Shown here one piece after another: positions 7,814 to 14,083 of a stretch of 14,083 bases of DNA. The number at the start of each line of letters is the position of its first letter. Positions within the stretch are counted from its first letter, which is position 1. Source of the stretch: Rubrivirga sp. (GTDB taxonomy: Bacteria; Bacteroidota; Rhodothermia; Rhodothermales; Rubricoccaceae); assembly GCA_012269805.1 (NCBI GenBank), contig JAAXJP010000435.1, positions 1 through 14,083 of the forward strand. Reading direction: 5' to 3'. Position numbers and translations under genes: made by a program. Below the pieces are notes generated by a model that was not told the origin of the DNA, searched no databases, and saw only the letters and a program-made list of their open reading frames with translations.

Positions 7814-8357
7814 CCCCGCCCGCCTCGCCCGTGAGGCGGGCGGGTCCAGCCGGCTTCGTGGCGACGTAGACGTGGTTGCCCCACGCGTCGGCACGGTGGT
7901 GGGCCAAGCGCATCCCGGCCCCCTCCACGAGGTGCCGGTAGGCGTCGGCCCCCAGCGAGACGTAGCGGAACGTCACGCCGTCCATCTGGCTCTCGGTCAC
8001 GCCGGCGATGGCCCCCGACGTGAACAGGAACTGCCCCCCGCCCCTCAGCCACGTCGCGACGGACCGGATCGCCGCGGCCTGGTCCGCCTCGGCGAGGTGA
8101 AACAGGACGCCCCAGGCCACGACGGCGTCGAACGACGCGGGCGGGAATCGCGCGTCCTCGATTCGGACGCACTGGACTGGGACGCCGGGGAGGTTGGCCC
8201 GGTAGCGCCTCACCATCTCGGCCGAGCTGTCGAGGGCGGCCAGGTCCATCCCCCGGCCGAGGAGGAGACGCGAGAGCGGGACGCCGTCGCCGCACCCGAG
8301 GTCGAGGACGCTCGCGCCAGGCGGACGTATCACGGCGCGGCCCCCGCCCTCGGGCAC
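7800..8357 (-). CDS. Class I SAM-dependent methyltransferase, 5' end broken by an in-frame TAG
   Basis: The 185-residue product read from GTG at 8357 has the class I methyltransferase core: motif I VLDLGCGDGVPLS (17-29), the acidic residue ending strand 2 in LAALDSSAEMV, an acidic ARFPPASFDAVVAWGVLFHL segment (motifs II-III), and a post-core Gly-rich LRGGGQFLF. It would methylate an unidentified small molecule with S-adenosylmethionine, in the cytoplasm. The N-terminal helix expected before motif I is missing from this start. It is found in the same frame just upstream, behind a TAG at 8385-8387 (see the adjacent fragment). The gene is therefore either a recent pseudogene or restarts at this GTG. 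The 3' end overlaps the convergent lipoprotein gene by 14 bases. Confidence 0.8.
   Translation of the reverse strand: MPEGGGRAVIRPPGASVLDLGCGDGVPLSRLLLGRGMDLAALDSSAEMVRRYRANLPGVPVQCVRIEDARFPPASFDAVVAWGVLFHLAEADQAAAIRSVATWLRGGGQFLFTSGAIAGVTESQMDGVTFRYVSLGADAYRHLVEGAGMRLAHHRADAWGNHVYVATKPAGPARLTGEAGGVSRR
7815..7844. terminator. Strong hairpin at a convergent gene junction
   Basis: CCCGCCCGCCTC (7815-7826) and GAGGCGGGCGGG (7833-7844) form a perfect 12-bp stem with a 6-base loop. It begins 2 bases after the lipoprotein stop and lies inside the last codons of the convergent methyltransferase gene. There is no T-tract, so efficiency as an intrinsic terminator is uncertain. Confidence 0.6.
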
Positions 8358-8384
8358 GCCGACGTCGGGGTTCCGCGCCGGGGC

Positions 8385-8417
8385 CTACCAGTCGGCGCTC
8401 TCATCGTACTCTCGCAT
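8385..8417 (-). pseudogene. N-terminal fragment of the methyltransferase, ended by TAG
   Basis: ATG at 8417 encodes MREYDESADW and then TAG. The same frame continues without another stop as APARNPDVGVPEGG into the methyltransferase core at 8357. An N terminus of the type YDxxADW(Y/F)A is typical of this kind of enzyme, so the TAG sits where Tyr (TAC/TAT) would be expected. The ATG lies 41 bases after the stop of the upstream glycosidase gene, a normal spacing for a following gene. This supports 8417 as the original start. Confidence 0.7.
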
Positions 8418-8458
8418 TGGCGGCGTCGAGCGCCCGGGCCGGGATACCGGACGTCCGC

Positions 8459-11263
8459 TCAGGCCGGCGCCGCGACGTGCGACAGGATCCGGTGCAGCAG
8501 GTCCGTCCGCGAGCACACCGAGGGGGCCACGACCACGATCCGCGCGCCCGAGTCCTCGTTCTGCAAGAGGGCCGCGCACGGGTACCGCTCCCGCCTCGGG
8601 CCCGTCACGAGTTGGTGCTCGCGCTCGGTGAACGCGAGGGGCGTGAACGTCCACGGCTTCCGCACCGTCCAGTCGGTGTAGACGACCTCGACACGCTGGT
8701 CGGGGTCCACGACCCCGCCCTCGACGTCGAACACGCCGCGGCAGTCGGTCTCGAACCCGAACAGGCCGAGGCCGTGCTCCCACGCCGCGAACAGCGGGCC
8801 GTCGCCCCAGTAGACCGTGCCCTTGTGCTCGGGGTGGTCCAGGAGCTCGTCGTCGCGCGGGTCGTAGTCCTGCCAGTGGCCGTCGGACCACACCTTCCAC
8901 CAGAACATGCCGGCGTGGCCGCCCATCTGCGCGCCGCCGTGGTAGTGGTTCTCGAGGTCGATCCGCGGGAAGCGCGGGCCGAGGAGGAGGAGCGAGCCGC
9001 CGCGGCCGAGGTAGTCCTCGACCATCGCCGTCACGGACCTCCGCCGCTTCGTCCGGTACGGCAGCTCGTTGCCGACGATCACGAGGAGGTCGCCCTCCCC
9101 CTCCAGGTCGCCGATCTCGCGGGCGGCCACGTGGCGGAGCCGGCCGAAGTAGCTCACCGCCGAGCGGACGAAGTCTTGGAGGGTGTCGGCGAAGAGCCGC
9201 GGCTCGTCCATCAGGAGCGGGCGCGCGACGCGGGCCGGCGGCGGGAGCGGCGGCATCGCCAGCTCGCCGCTCCACACGCGTTGCGGCGCGTACGCCACCT
9301 CCACCACCTGGCGCGCCCCGGGCGTGAGCTCGAAGCGGAGGGTCGCGCTGGCCCCGTCCTCCTCCGCCTCGGGCTCGATCTCGGCCCCGTCGAGCGTCAC
9401 CATCTCGACCGCCTCGCGCGGCGGGACCCGGAGCTCCAGCGTCTCGACGGCGCACCCGTCTAGTACGATGCGGACGCCGTCGACGGACTCCTCGTAGCTC
9501 AGCCGGCCCGCGGCGAGGTCGAGGTCGGCCGCCCACGTGTCCCACGAGCGCGGGACGGCCGGGGCCAGGCGGATCCGCCGCTCGCCCGGCTCGCGGATGC
9601 TGAGGCCGACGAGCCCGTACTGGACCGCGTCGAGGAGCGCGCCCGAGCCCGTGATGAACGCGTGCCCGACGACGTCGTCCTGGGCGCCGTCATCGGGCTC
9701 GAGGTACTCCTCGCAGAGGCCCGGCAGCGTCGGCCAGTGGAAGGTGTCGACGATCTTCGAGAGGACGTGGAGGCCGCCGTCGGCGTCGAAGTTCTGGAAC
9801 CGCGCCTTCGCCTCGAGGGCCATCCACCACGGCCAGACGCGGCCGTTGTGGTCGTTGTCGGCCGGGACGTACCGCATCGGGAGGTCCGTGGTCACGGTCC
9901 CGAAGGGCCGCCAGGACCGCTCGCGGATCGTGTCGAGCGTCCGGTACCGCTCGTTCCGGCTCGCGATCCGCTCGACGAGCGCGATGGCGTTGTCGGCCAG
10001 CATGAGCGCCGTGTCGGGGACGCCCCACTGGACGGCGTTGTTGAAGTAGCCGGCCTCGTTCCAGAACGCGTCGTGGATCGACTGGCGGGAGCGGAGGGCG
10101 AGGTCGCGGTAGCGCTCGGCGTCGTCGTCGCGCCCGAGCGCCTCGCAGACGTAGCCCATCCGGCGGAGGGCGGCGAAGTAGAGCGCGTTCGAGTAGAGCG
10201 TCCGCTGGCCCTCGGGGAGCCGAAGGAATCGGCTGTGGTCCATCCACTCCGTGACGTCGGCGATGAGGCCGTCCTCGTCGGCGTCGCGGGCGACCCAGAC
10301 CTCGATCCAGGGCTCGAAGGCGGCCGTCATCCGCTCGAGCCAGTCGCGGTCGCCGGTGTGCTTGTAGACGCGCCAGACGAGCTTCATCAGCCAGCCGAGC
10401 CCCTCGGCCGAGCCGCCCTGGCTCGTGTCGTCGGAGACCTTGAGGCCGGCCGGGTCGTGCGCCGTGTGGCGCGCCGCCTCGTAGTCGAGCGTGGCGAGGA
10501 CGGCATTGAGAAGGCCGGCGGCCACGCCGCCAGGCCCGAAGCCGGAGCCGAAGTCCCGGCTCCACACGTCGCGCCAGCGGAAGATGTCGCAGACCATCTT
10601 CGAGCCGTCGCCGCCCGGCCGGCCGTCGGCGTCGGGCTCCCAGGCGTAGCCCAGCCGGAGGTGCGCCTTGGCAAACTCGACGGCCCGGTCGAGCTCCGGG
10701 TACGGCGTGCGCAGCCGGAGGCCGCGCTCGGCGGTATCGGCCGCCCACGCCTCGACCGCCTCGAACGGGTCGCCGAGGCGGGCCGCCGCGGCCTCGTCGC
10801 CGAGGAGAAACGCCGCCCGGCCGCCCGCCGCCATCGACACGCGGAGCGTGCCGGTCGCGTCGCCCGCGTCGTCGGCCTCGACCGGCTGCGGCTCGGGGGT
10901 CCAGACGCTCGCCTCCCCCCCGCTCAGGTCGACCTCGTCCGCCTCGGCGTCGGCCTCCGGGTCCCAGAGCTCGAGCGCCCACGCGGCGTCGGCCTCCGAC
11001 TCGACGAGCAGGACCATGAGCGCGGCGTCGGGCTGGGCGGCGGCCGTGAGGGCGCCGCGCCCGGCGACCTCGTAGCGCACGCGGCCCGGCAGCACGACCG
11101 TCCGCACGTCGAGCTCGGACACCGGCTGGCCATCCACGAGGACGCGGGTGCCGGCGGCGGGGCCGGCGAACACGAACTCGGCGGACCCGGCACGGACGCG
11201 GGCGATCAGCCGGCCGTTGCCGACGACGGTTTCGACGTCGTGGTCGAAGAGGAGGGGCTCCAT
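8459..11263 (-). CDS. Six-hairpin glycosidase-like protein with C-terminal amidotransferase-like domain
   Basis: The 934-residue product has no signal peptide and is probably cytoplasmic. Residues 1-160 look like a beta-sandwich. Residues 185-560 read as an (alpha/alpha)6 barrel of the glycogen-debranching/GH63/GH78 type: KMVCDIFRWRDVWSRDFG (222-239), SDDTSQGGSAEGLGW (277-291), LIADVTEWMDHSRFL (333-347), YSNALYFAALRRMGY (357-371), NDHNGRVWPWW (470-480) and LCEEYLEPDDG (516-526). Acidic residues such as Asp232, Asp237, Glu287, Glu339 and Glu518/519 are candidate catalysts. Residues 565-660 form a beta domain. Residues about 680-934 resemble a class I glutamine amidotransferase-like fold (DLLVIVGNELPY, GGSLLLLGPRF), apparently without the nucleophilic Cys. 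Substrate is unknown; an alpha-linked oligosaccharide is a guess. The methyltransferase frame follows 41 bases downstream. Confidence 0.85.
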   Translation of the reverse strand: MEPLLFDHDVETVVGNGRLIARVRAGSAEFVFAGPAAGTRVLVDGQPVSELDVRTVVLPGRVRYEVAGRGALTAAAQPDAALMVLLVESEADAAWALELWDPEADAEADEVDLSGGEASVWTPEPQPVEADDAGDATGTLRVSMAAGGRAAFLLGDEAAAARLGDPFEAVEAWAADTAERGLRLRTPYPELDRAVEFAKAHLRLGYAWEPDADGRPGGDGSKMVCDIFRWRDVWSRDFGSGFGPGGVAAGLLNAVLATLDYEAARHTAHDPAGLKVSDDTSQGGSAEGLGWLMKLVWRVYKHTGDRDWLERMTAAFEPWIEVWVARDADEDGLIADVTEWMDHSRFLRLPEGQRTLYSNALYFAALRRMGYVCEALGRDDDAERYRDLALRSRQSIHDAFWNEAGYFNNAVQWGVPDTALMLADNAIALVERIASRNERYRTLDTIRERSWRPFGTVTTDLPMRYVPADNDHNGRVWPWWMALEAKARFQNFDADGGLHVLSKIVDTFHWPTLPGLCEEYLEPDDGAQDDVVGHAFITGSGALLDAVQYGLVGLSIREPGERRIRLAPAVPRSWDTWAADLDLAAGRLSYEESVDGVRIVLDGCAVETLELRVPPREAVEMVTLDGAEIEPEAEEDGASATLRFELTPGARQVVEVAYAPQRVWSGELAMPPLPPPARVARPLLMDEPRLFADTLQDFVRSAVSYFGRLRHVAAREIGDLEGEGDLLVIVGNELPYRTKRRRSVTAMVEDYLGRGGSLLLLGPRFPRIDLENHYHGGAQMGGHAGMFWWKVWSDGHWQDYDPRDDELLDHPEHKGTVYWGDGPLFAAWEHGLGLFGFETDCRGVFDVEGGVVDPDQRVEVVYTDWTVRKPWTFTPLAFTEREHQLVTGPRRERYPCAALLQNEDSGARIVVVAPSVCSRTDLLHRILSHVAAPA

Positions 11264-11288
11264 GCGAGAGGGCGATCCGAAGGGCCGG

Positions 11289-11330
11289 AAAAGCTACGCG
11301 CCCCGCCCGGGGCCTCCGGGCAGGGCGCGT
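11289..11330 (-). terminator. Intrinsic-type terminator downstream of sodA
   Basis: Outer arms ACGCGCCC (11296-11303) and GGGCGCGT (11323-11330) enclose inner arms GCCCGG (11305-11310) and CCGGGC (11316-11321) with a 5-base loop. Read on the minus strand, the hairpin is followed by AGCTTTTCC, giving a short T-run at 11289-11292. It lies about 59 bases past the sodA stop and 26 bases before the glycosidase start, so it should separate the two transcripts. Confidence 0.7.
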
Positions 11331-11354
11331 GCAGAAAAGGGCTTCCGACCCTCT

Positions 11355-11373
11355 CCTCGGCGTCACGCCGAGG
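11355..11373 (-). terminator. Small hairpin just after sodA
   Basis: CCTCGGCG (11355-11362) pairs with CGCCGAGG (11366-11373) around a 3-base loop, 15 bases after the sodA stop on the minus strand. A CTTTT run follows only about 15 bases later, so this may be a 3' stabilising stem rather than the terminator itself. Confidence 0.45.
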
Positions 11374-11388
11374 CGGACGGAGTGGGGG

Positions 11389-12009
11389 CTAGCCCATCTG
11401 GGCCTTTGCCTCGCGGTAGCGGCGGTCCACCTCGTCCCAATTGACGACGTTCCACCACGCCTCGACGTAGTCGGGCCGCTTGTTCTGATACTTGAGGTAG
11501 TAGGCGTGCTCCCAGACGTCAATGCCGAGCAGCCCGATGTGGCCGTGCATCGCGGGGCTGTCCTGGTTCGGGAGCGAGTGGATGTGGAGCCCCTCCGCCT
11601 TGCCGTAGCCGAGCCACGCCCAGCCGGAGCCGAACTGCGTCTTGGCCGCCTCGGCGAACTGCTCCTTGAAGGACTCGAACGAGCCGAACGTCTCGGTGAT
11701 GGCGTCGGCCAGTTCGCCGGTCGGCTCGCCGCCGCCGTTCGGGCTCATGGTGGTCCAGAAGATGCCGTGGTTGAGGAAGCCGCCGCCGTTGTTGCGGACG
11801 GCGGTCTGCTTGTCCTCGGGCAGGCTGTCGAGGTTGGCGAGCGTCTCCTCGATCGGCTGGTCCGCCCACTCCGTGCCCTCGAGGGCCGCGTTGAGCTTGC
11901 TGGTGTAGCCGGCGTGGTGCTTGTCGTGGTGGATCCGCATCGTCTGCTCGTCGATGTGCGGCTCCAGGGCGTCGTAGTCGTACGGGAGCGGGGGCAGGTC
12001 GAAGGCCAT
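11389..12009 (-). CDS. sodA: Superoxide dismutase, probably manganese type
   Basis: This 206-residue enzyme converts superoxide to hydrogen peroxide and oxygen. Length and fold motifs fit the Fe/Mn family, and there is no export signal. Metal ligands are His27 (MRIHHDKHH), His81 ([11 protein letters not shown]), Asp164 and His168 ([15 protein letters not shown]). Two positions favour manganese over iron: Gly77, four residues before the second His ligand (Gln there in Fe enzymes), and Gln149 in LPNQDSP, the usual Mn-type outer-sphere Gln. Metal use can still be cambialistic. ATG at 12009 gives the standard start; the upstream sequence is pyrimidine-rich with no Shine-Dalgarno. It is 96 bases downstream of the neighbouring gene on the same strand and is followed by two hairpins, so it may be transcribed alone. 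Confidence 0.97.
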   Translation of the reverse strand: MAFDLPPLPYDYDALEPHIDEQTMRIHHDKHHAGYTSKLNAALEGTEWADQPIEETLANLDSLPEDKQTAVRNNGGGFLNHGIFWTTMSPNGGGEPTGELADAITETFGSFESFKEQFAEAAKTQFGSGWAWLGYGKAEGLHIHSLPNQDSPAMHGHIGLLGIDVWEHAYYLKYQNKRPDYVEAWWNVVNWDEVDRRYREAKAQMG

Positions 12010-12105
12010 GGGGATGGGGGTTGGGAGAGAAGGTGCCGGTTCAACCCGTCGTCGCGGTCACCGTTTCGCGGTCGCTGCGCGATTCCCCGCGAGCCGGCCC
12101 CTCCC

Positions 12106-12663
12106 CTAGTCGAGCACGTCCAGCATCGCGGCCCGGTCCGCCTCGGCGAGCCGGCCGAGGGCGACGAGCCGGTCGAGCGCGGCCTCGACGGCCCGGCGGT
12201 CCGTGGCGCCTCCCGCCGTCGGGTCGTCGGGGGGCTGCGAGGCGCGCGCGCCGACGACGAGCGCCTGCTGGAGGAACCGCTCCACGTACTCGGCCGCGCC
12301 GGGCTGGCCCGAAAAGTCGAGCGTCTCCGTGACCGTCGCCCGCGCCCGGTTGAGGTCGATCTGCACCTCCCGCCCGCCCAGGAGCTTCCGCTTCGACCGC
12401 ACGCCGACGACGTCCTCGTAGCGGACCGTCCGCGCCGGCTGGAGGTCGTTGTTCTGGAACACGAGCCGGTCCTCGAGGAACACGGCCCCGTCCTTGGCCG
12501 AGCCGAGGCGGGTCGCGTCGTAGAGCGCGACGACGTCGTCTGGGTCGACCCCCGGGGCGTAGTCGGCGAGGGCGGCCTGGAGCTTCGAGGCCGGGATGTC
12601 GGGCGCGACGTAGAGCCCGAGGTCGGGCGCCGTCGGGAGGTACTCGCGGAGGAGGTCGGTCAT
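12106..12663 (-). CDS. Protein of unknown function with possible PH-like and SHOCT-like regions
   Basis: The 185-residue product has no signal or membrane segment, so it is probably cytoplasmic. Residues 20-45 (APDIPASKLQAALADYA) precede a central domain at about 46-135 with alternating strands, VALYDATRLGSAKDGAVF, DRLVFQNND, VRYEDVVGVRSKRKLL and VQIDLN, ending in an amphipathic helix (AAEYVERFLQQAL). This order resembles bacterial PH-like domains. After a Pro/Gly linker (141-154), the tail (AVEAALDRLVALGRLAEADRAAMLDVL) resembles a SHOCT short C-terminal helix pair, in which Leu-x-x-Leu and Gly-x-Leu recur. Both are visual resemblances only. It lies 45 bases downstream of nuoN on the same strand, but nothing ties it to complex I. 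Confidence 0.75.
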   Translation of the reverse strand: MTDLLREYLPTAPDLGLYVAPDIPASKLQAALADYAPGVDPDDVVALYDATRLGSAKDGAVFLEDRLVFQNNDLQPARTVRYEDVVGVRSKRKLLGGREVQIDLNRARATVTETLDFSGQPGAAEYVERFLQQALVVGARASQPPDDPTAGGATDRRAVEAALDRLVALGRLAEADRAAMLDVLD

Positions 12664-12676
12664 GCGGCTAGGACGA

Positions 12677-12707
12677 CCGGCCCGGCGCGCGGGTCCCCGG
12701 GGGCCGG
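12677..12707 (-). terminator. Possible weak hairpin after nuoN
   Basis: CCGGCCC (12677-12683) can pair with GGGCCGG (12701-12707) across a 17-base GC-rich loop, in the 45-base gap after nuoN. No T-run follows. In sequence this GC-rich such pairings arise easily by chance. Confidence 0.28.
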
Positions 12708-12708
12708 G

Positions 12709-14083
12709 CTAGGGGGCGACCGTCGCGAGCGCGTCGACGCCGAACGCCGCGGCCGTCGCGTCGATCACGCCGGCCGGCAGGACGCCGAGCACGAGGAGCG
12801 CGATGGCGCAGACCGCGACGACGGCCGCCGTCGCGCGGGCGACCGGGAACTCGACCTTCGCGTTGTCCGGCGCCTCATCCGGCGACTTCATCCACATCAC
12901 GACGAGCACGCGGAGGTAGTAGTAGCCCGAGACGACCGAGGCGAGGACGCCCAGGATCGCCAGCCACACGAGACCGGCGTCGACGGCCGCCGCGAACACG
13001 AGGTACTTGCCGATAAACCCAGCGAGCGGCGGGAAGCCGGTCAGGGCGAACATGAACACGCCCATCGCGACGCCCAGGAACGGCTTGCGGTAGCCGACGC
13101 CCGCCAGGCTGTCGAGGTCCTGGTCGGCGCCCTGCTCGTTGTCCCACTCGAGGGCGCCCATCACGCCGAAGGCACCGACGTTCATGAGCGTGTAGGCCAG
13201 CAGGTAGAACAGCGCGGCGCCGTAGCCGGCCGCCGTGCCGGCGGCGAGGCCGGCGAGGATGTAGCCGGCGTGGGCGACCGACGAGTAGGCCAGCATCCGC
13301 TTCACGTTCGACTGGACGAGCGCGACCACGTTGCCGGCCACCATCGTGATCGCAGCCACGGCGGCGAGCGTGAGCTGGACCGTCCCGTCGACGAGCTCCG
13401 GCGGGAGAGCGCGGGCCAGGACCACCGCCAGCGCGGCGAACGTGGCGGCCTTCGAGGCCGTCGACATAAAGGCGGTCAGGGCCGTCGGGGCGCCCTGGTA
13501 CACGTCGGGCGTCCACATGTGGAACGGGACGGCGGACACCTTGAAAAAGAACCCCACGAGCAGGAGCCCGACGCCCGCCAGGAACAGGCCGGTCCGGCCG
13601 GTCACCGCGAGCCCTTCGGCCAGGAGGTCCAGTTGCATCGTGCCGGTCGCCCCGTAGAGCAGCGCGAGGCCGTAGAGAAAGAAGCCCGTCGAGAACGCCC
13701 CGAGGAGGAAGTACTTCAGCGCGCTCTCGTTGGCCGTCGACTCCTCCCGGACGAGGCCGGTCAGGACGTAGAGGCACACCGACATCGTCTCGAGCCCGAC
13801 GAACAGGGTCACGAGGCTGCCGGCCGAGGCCAGCGTCATCATGCCGGCCGTGGCGAACAGGATGAGCCCGTGGACCTCGCCGTAGTTCCGCCCGATCCGC
13901 GAGAGGTACGGGACCGTGAGGGCCACGCTCAGGACCGCGCCCACGAGCACGATCACGTTGGCGATCGCCGCCGCGCCGCCGACGAAGACCTGGCCCTCGA
14001 ACGCGGTGCCGACGTCGCCGACCTGCAGGGCCTGCCACACGGCCGCCAGCACCATGCCGACGCCCGCGATCCACGGGATGGAC
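12709..14083 (-). CDS. nuoN: NADH-quinone oxidoreductase subunit N, 5' partial
   Basis: NuoN is an antiporter-like membrane subunit of respiratory complex I that takes part in proton pumping. The visible protein is about 457 residues with around 12-13 membrane helices. Family motifs are VGLETMSVCLYVLTG, the ALKYFLLGAFSTGFFLYG segment, the KVSAVPFHMWTPDVYQGAPTA loop with its conserved Lys, SNVKRMLAYSSVAHAGYIL, and a GFPPLAGFIGKYLVF segment with another conserved Lys. The frame is open to the window edge. The first in-frame ATG, at 14055, is preceded by hydrophobic SIPWIAGVG, and the usual first helix and its acidic residue are absent. The true start therefore lies outside. nuoN is commonly the last gene of nuo operons, which fits the unrelated genes downstream. 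Confidence 0.95.
   Translation of the reverse strand, partial: SIPWIAGVGMVLAAVWQALQVGDVGTAFEGQVFVGGAAAIANVIVLVGAVLSVALTVPYLSRIGRNYGEVHGLILFATAGMMTLASAGSLVTLFVGLETMSVCLYVLTGLVREESTANESALKYFLLGAFSTGFFLYGLALLYGATGTMQLDLLAEGLAVTGRTGLFLAGVGLLLVGFFFKVSAVPFHMWTPDVYQGAPTALTAFMSTASKAATFAALAVVLARALPPELVDGTVQLTLAAVAAITMVAGNVVALVQSNVKRMLAYSSVAHAGYILAGLAAGTAAGYGAALFYLLAYTLMNVGAFGVMGALEWDNEQGADQDLDSLAGVGYRKPFLGVAMGVFMFALTGFPPLAGFIGKYLVFAAAVDAGLVWLAILGVLASVVSGYYYLRVLVVMWMKSPDEAPDNAKVEFPVARATAAVVAVCAIALLVLGVLPAGVIDATAAAFGVDALATVAP

Noticed and set aside
6352..7869. A plus-strand open frame of about 505 codons crossing hisI and the second lipoprotein
   Set aside because: It runs across an intergenic gap, antisense to hisI and out of frame with the lipoprotein. 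Composition is Arg/Pro-rich with no domain.
9662..11392. A plus-strand open frame of about 576 codons opposite the glycosidase
   Set aside because: Low-complexity antisense shadow with no motifs, while the minus-strand protein in the same place has recognisable family motifs.
12010..12105. Repeated CGCGGTC-like bases upstream of sodA as an operator
   Set aside because: Only two imperfect copies, in GC-rich sequence. No symmetric or conserved operator could be supported.
12709..14055. nuoN complete from ATG 14055
   Set aside because: The frame stays open and hydrophobic to the window edge, and the usual first helix is missing, so the gene is more likely cut by the window.

Overview
The window is a very GC-rich chromosomal segment. 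It most resembles a high-GC member of the Bacteroidota/Rhodothermota (Rubricoccus/Rubrivirga-like). That is inferred from four things: the side-by-side DUF1800 and DUF1501 genes, short lipoproteins with a Cys at residue 15, a Mn-type superoxide dismutase, and start codons preceded by C-rich tracts instead of purine-rich Shine-Dalgarno sites. The taxonomy is inference. No tRNA, rRNA, CRISPR array, insertion sequence or phage gene was seen.

Left part (1-2858). Bases 1-130 hold no gene I can support. A small lipoprotein gene (131-517, +) converges on and overlaps a two-component system on the minus strand: an OmpR-family response regulator (2000-2725) followed by a membrane histidine kinase (489-2003). 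The kinase has no ATG, GTG or TTG ahead of its first membrane helix. The regulator/kinase junction is an in-register heptanucleotide repeat array (1935-2008).

Centre-left (2859-6551, +). Three closely spaced genes form a probable operon: a secreted protein of unknown function, a DUF1800 protein and a Tat-exported DUF1501 protein. A hairpin (6607-6632) separates them from a convergent stand-alone hisI (6640-7029, -).

Centre (7154-8417). A second lipoprotein with a possible SH3-like tail (+) converges on a SAM-dependent methyltransferase gene (-), with a 14-bp overlap and a strong hairpin at the junction. The methyltransferase reading frame is broken by a TAG exactly where the family would have an aromatic residue, so it is either a fresh pseudogene or a gene restarting at a downstream GTG.

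Right part (8459-14083, -). A large cytoplasmic-looking glycosidase with a six-hairpin barrel and an apparent C-terminal amidotransferase-like domain comes first. Then come sodA with an intrinsic-type terminator, a small protein with possible PH-like and SHOCT-like parts, and nuoN of respiratory complex I, cut by the window end.

No clear new defence or biosynthetic system is present. The best leads are the heptad array at the kinase start, the interrupted methyltransferase, and the glycosidase/amidotransferase-like fusion.
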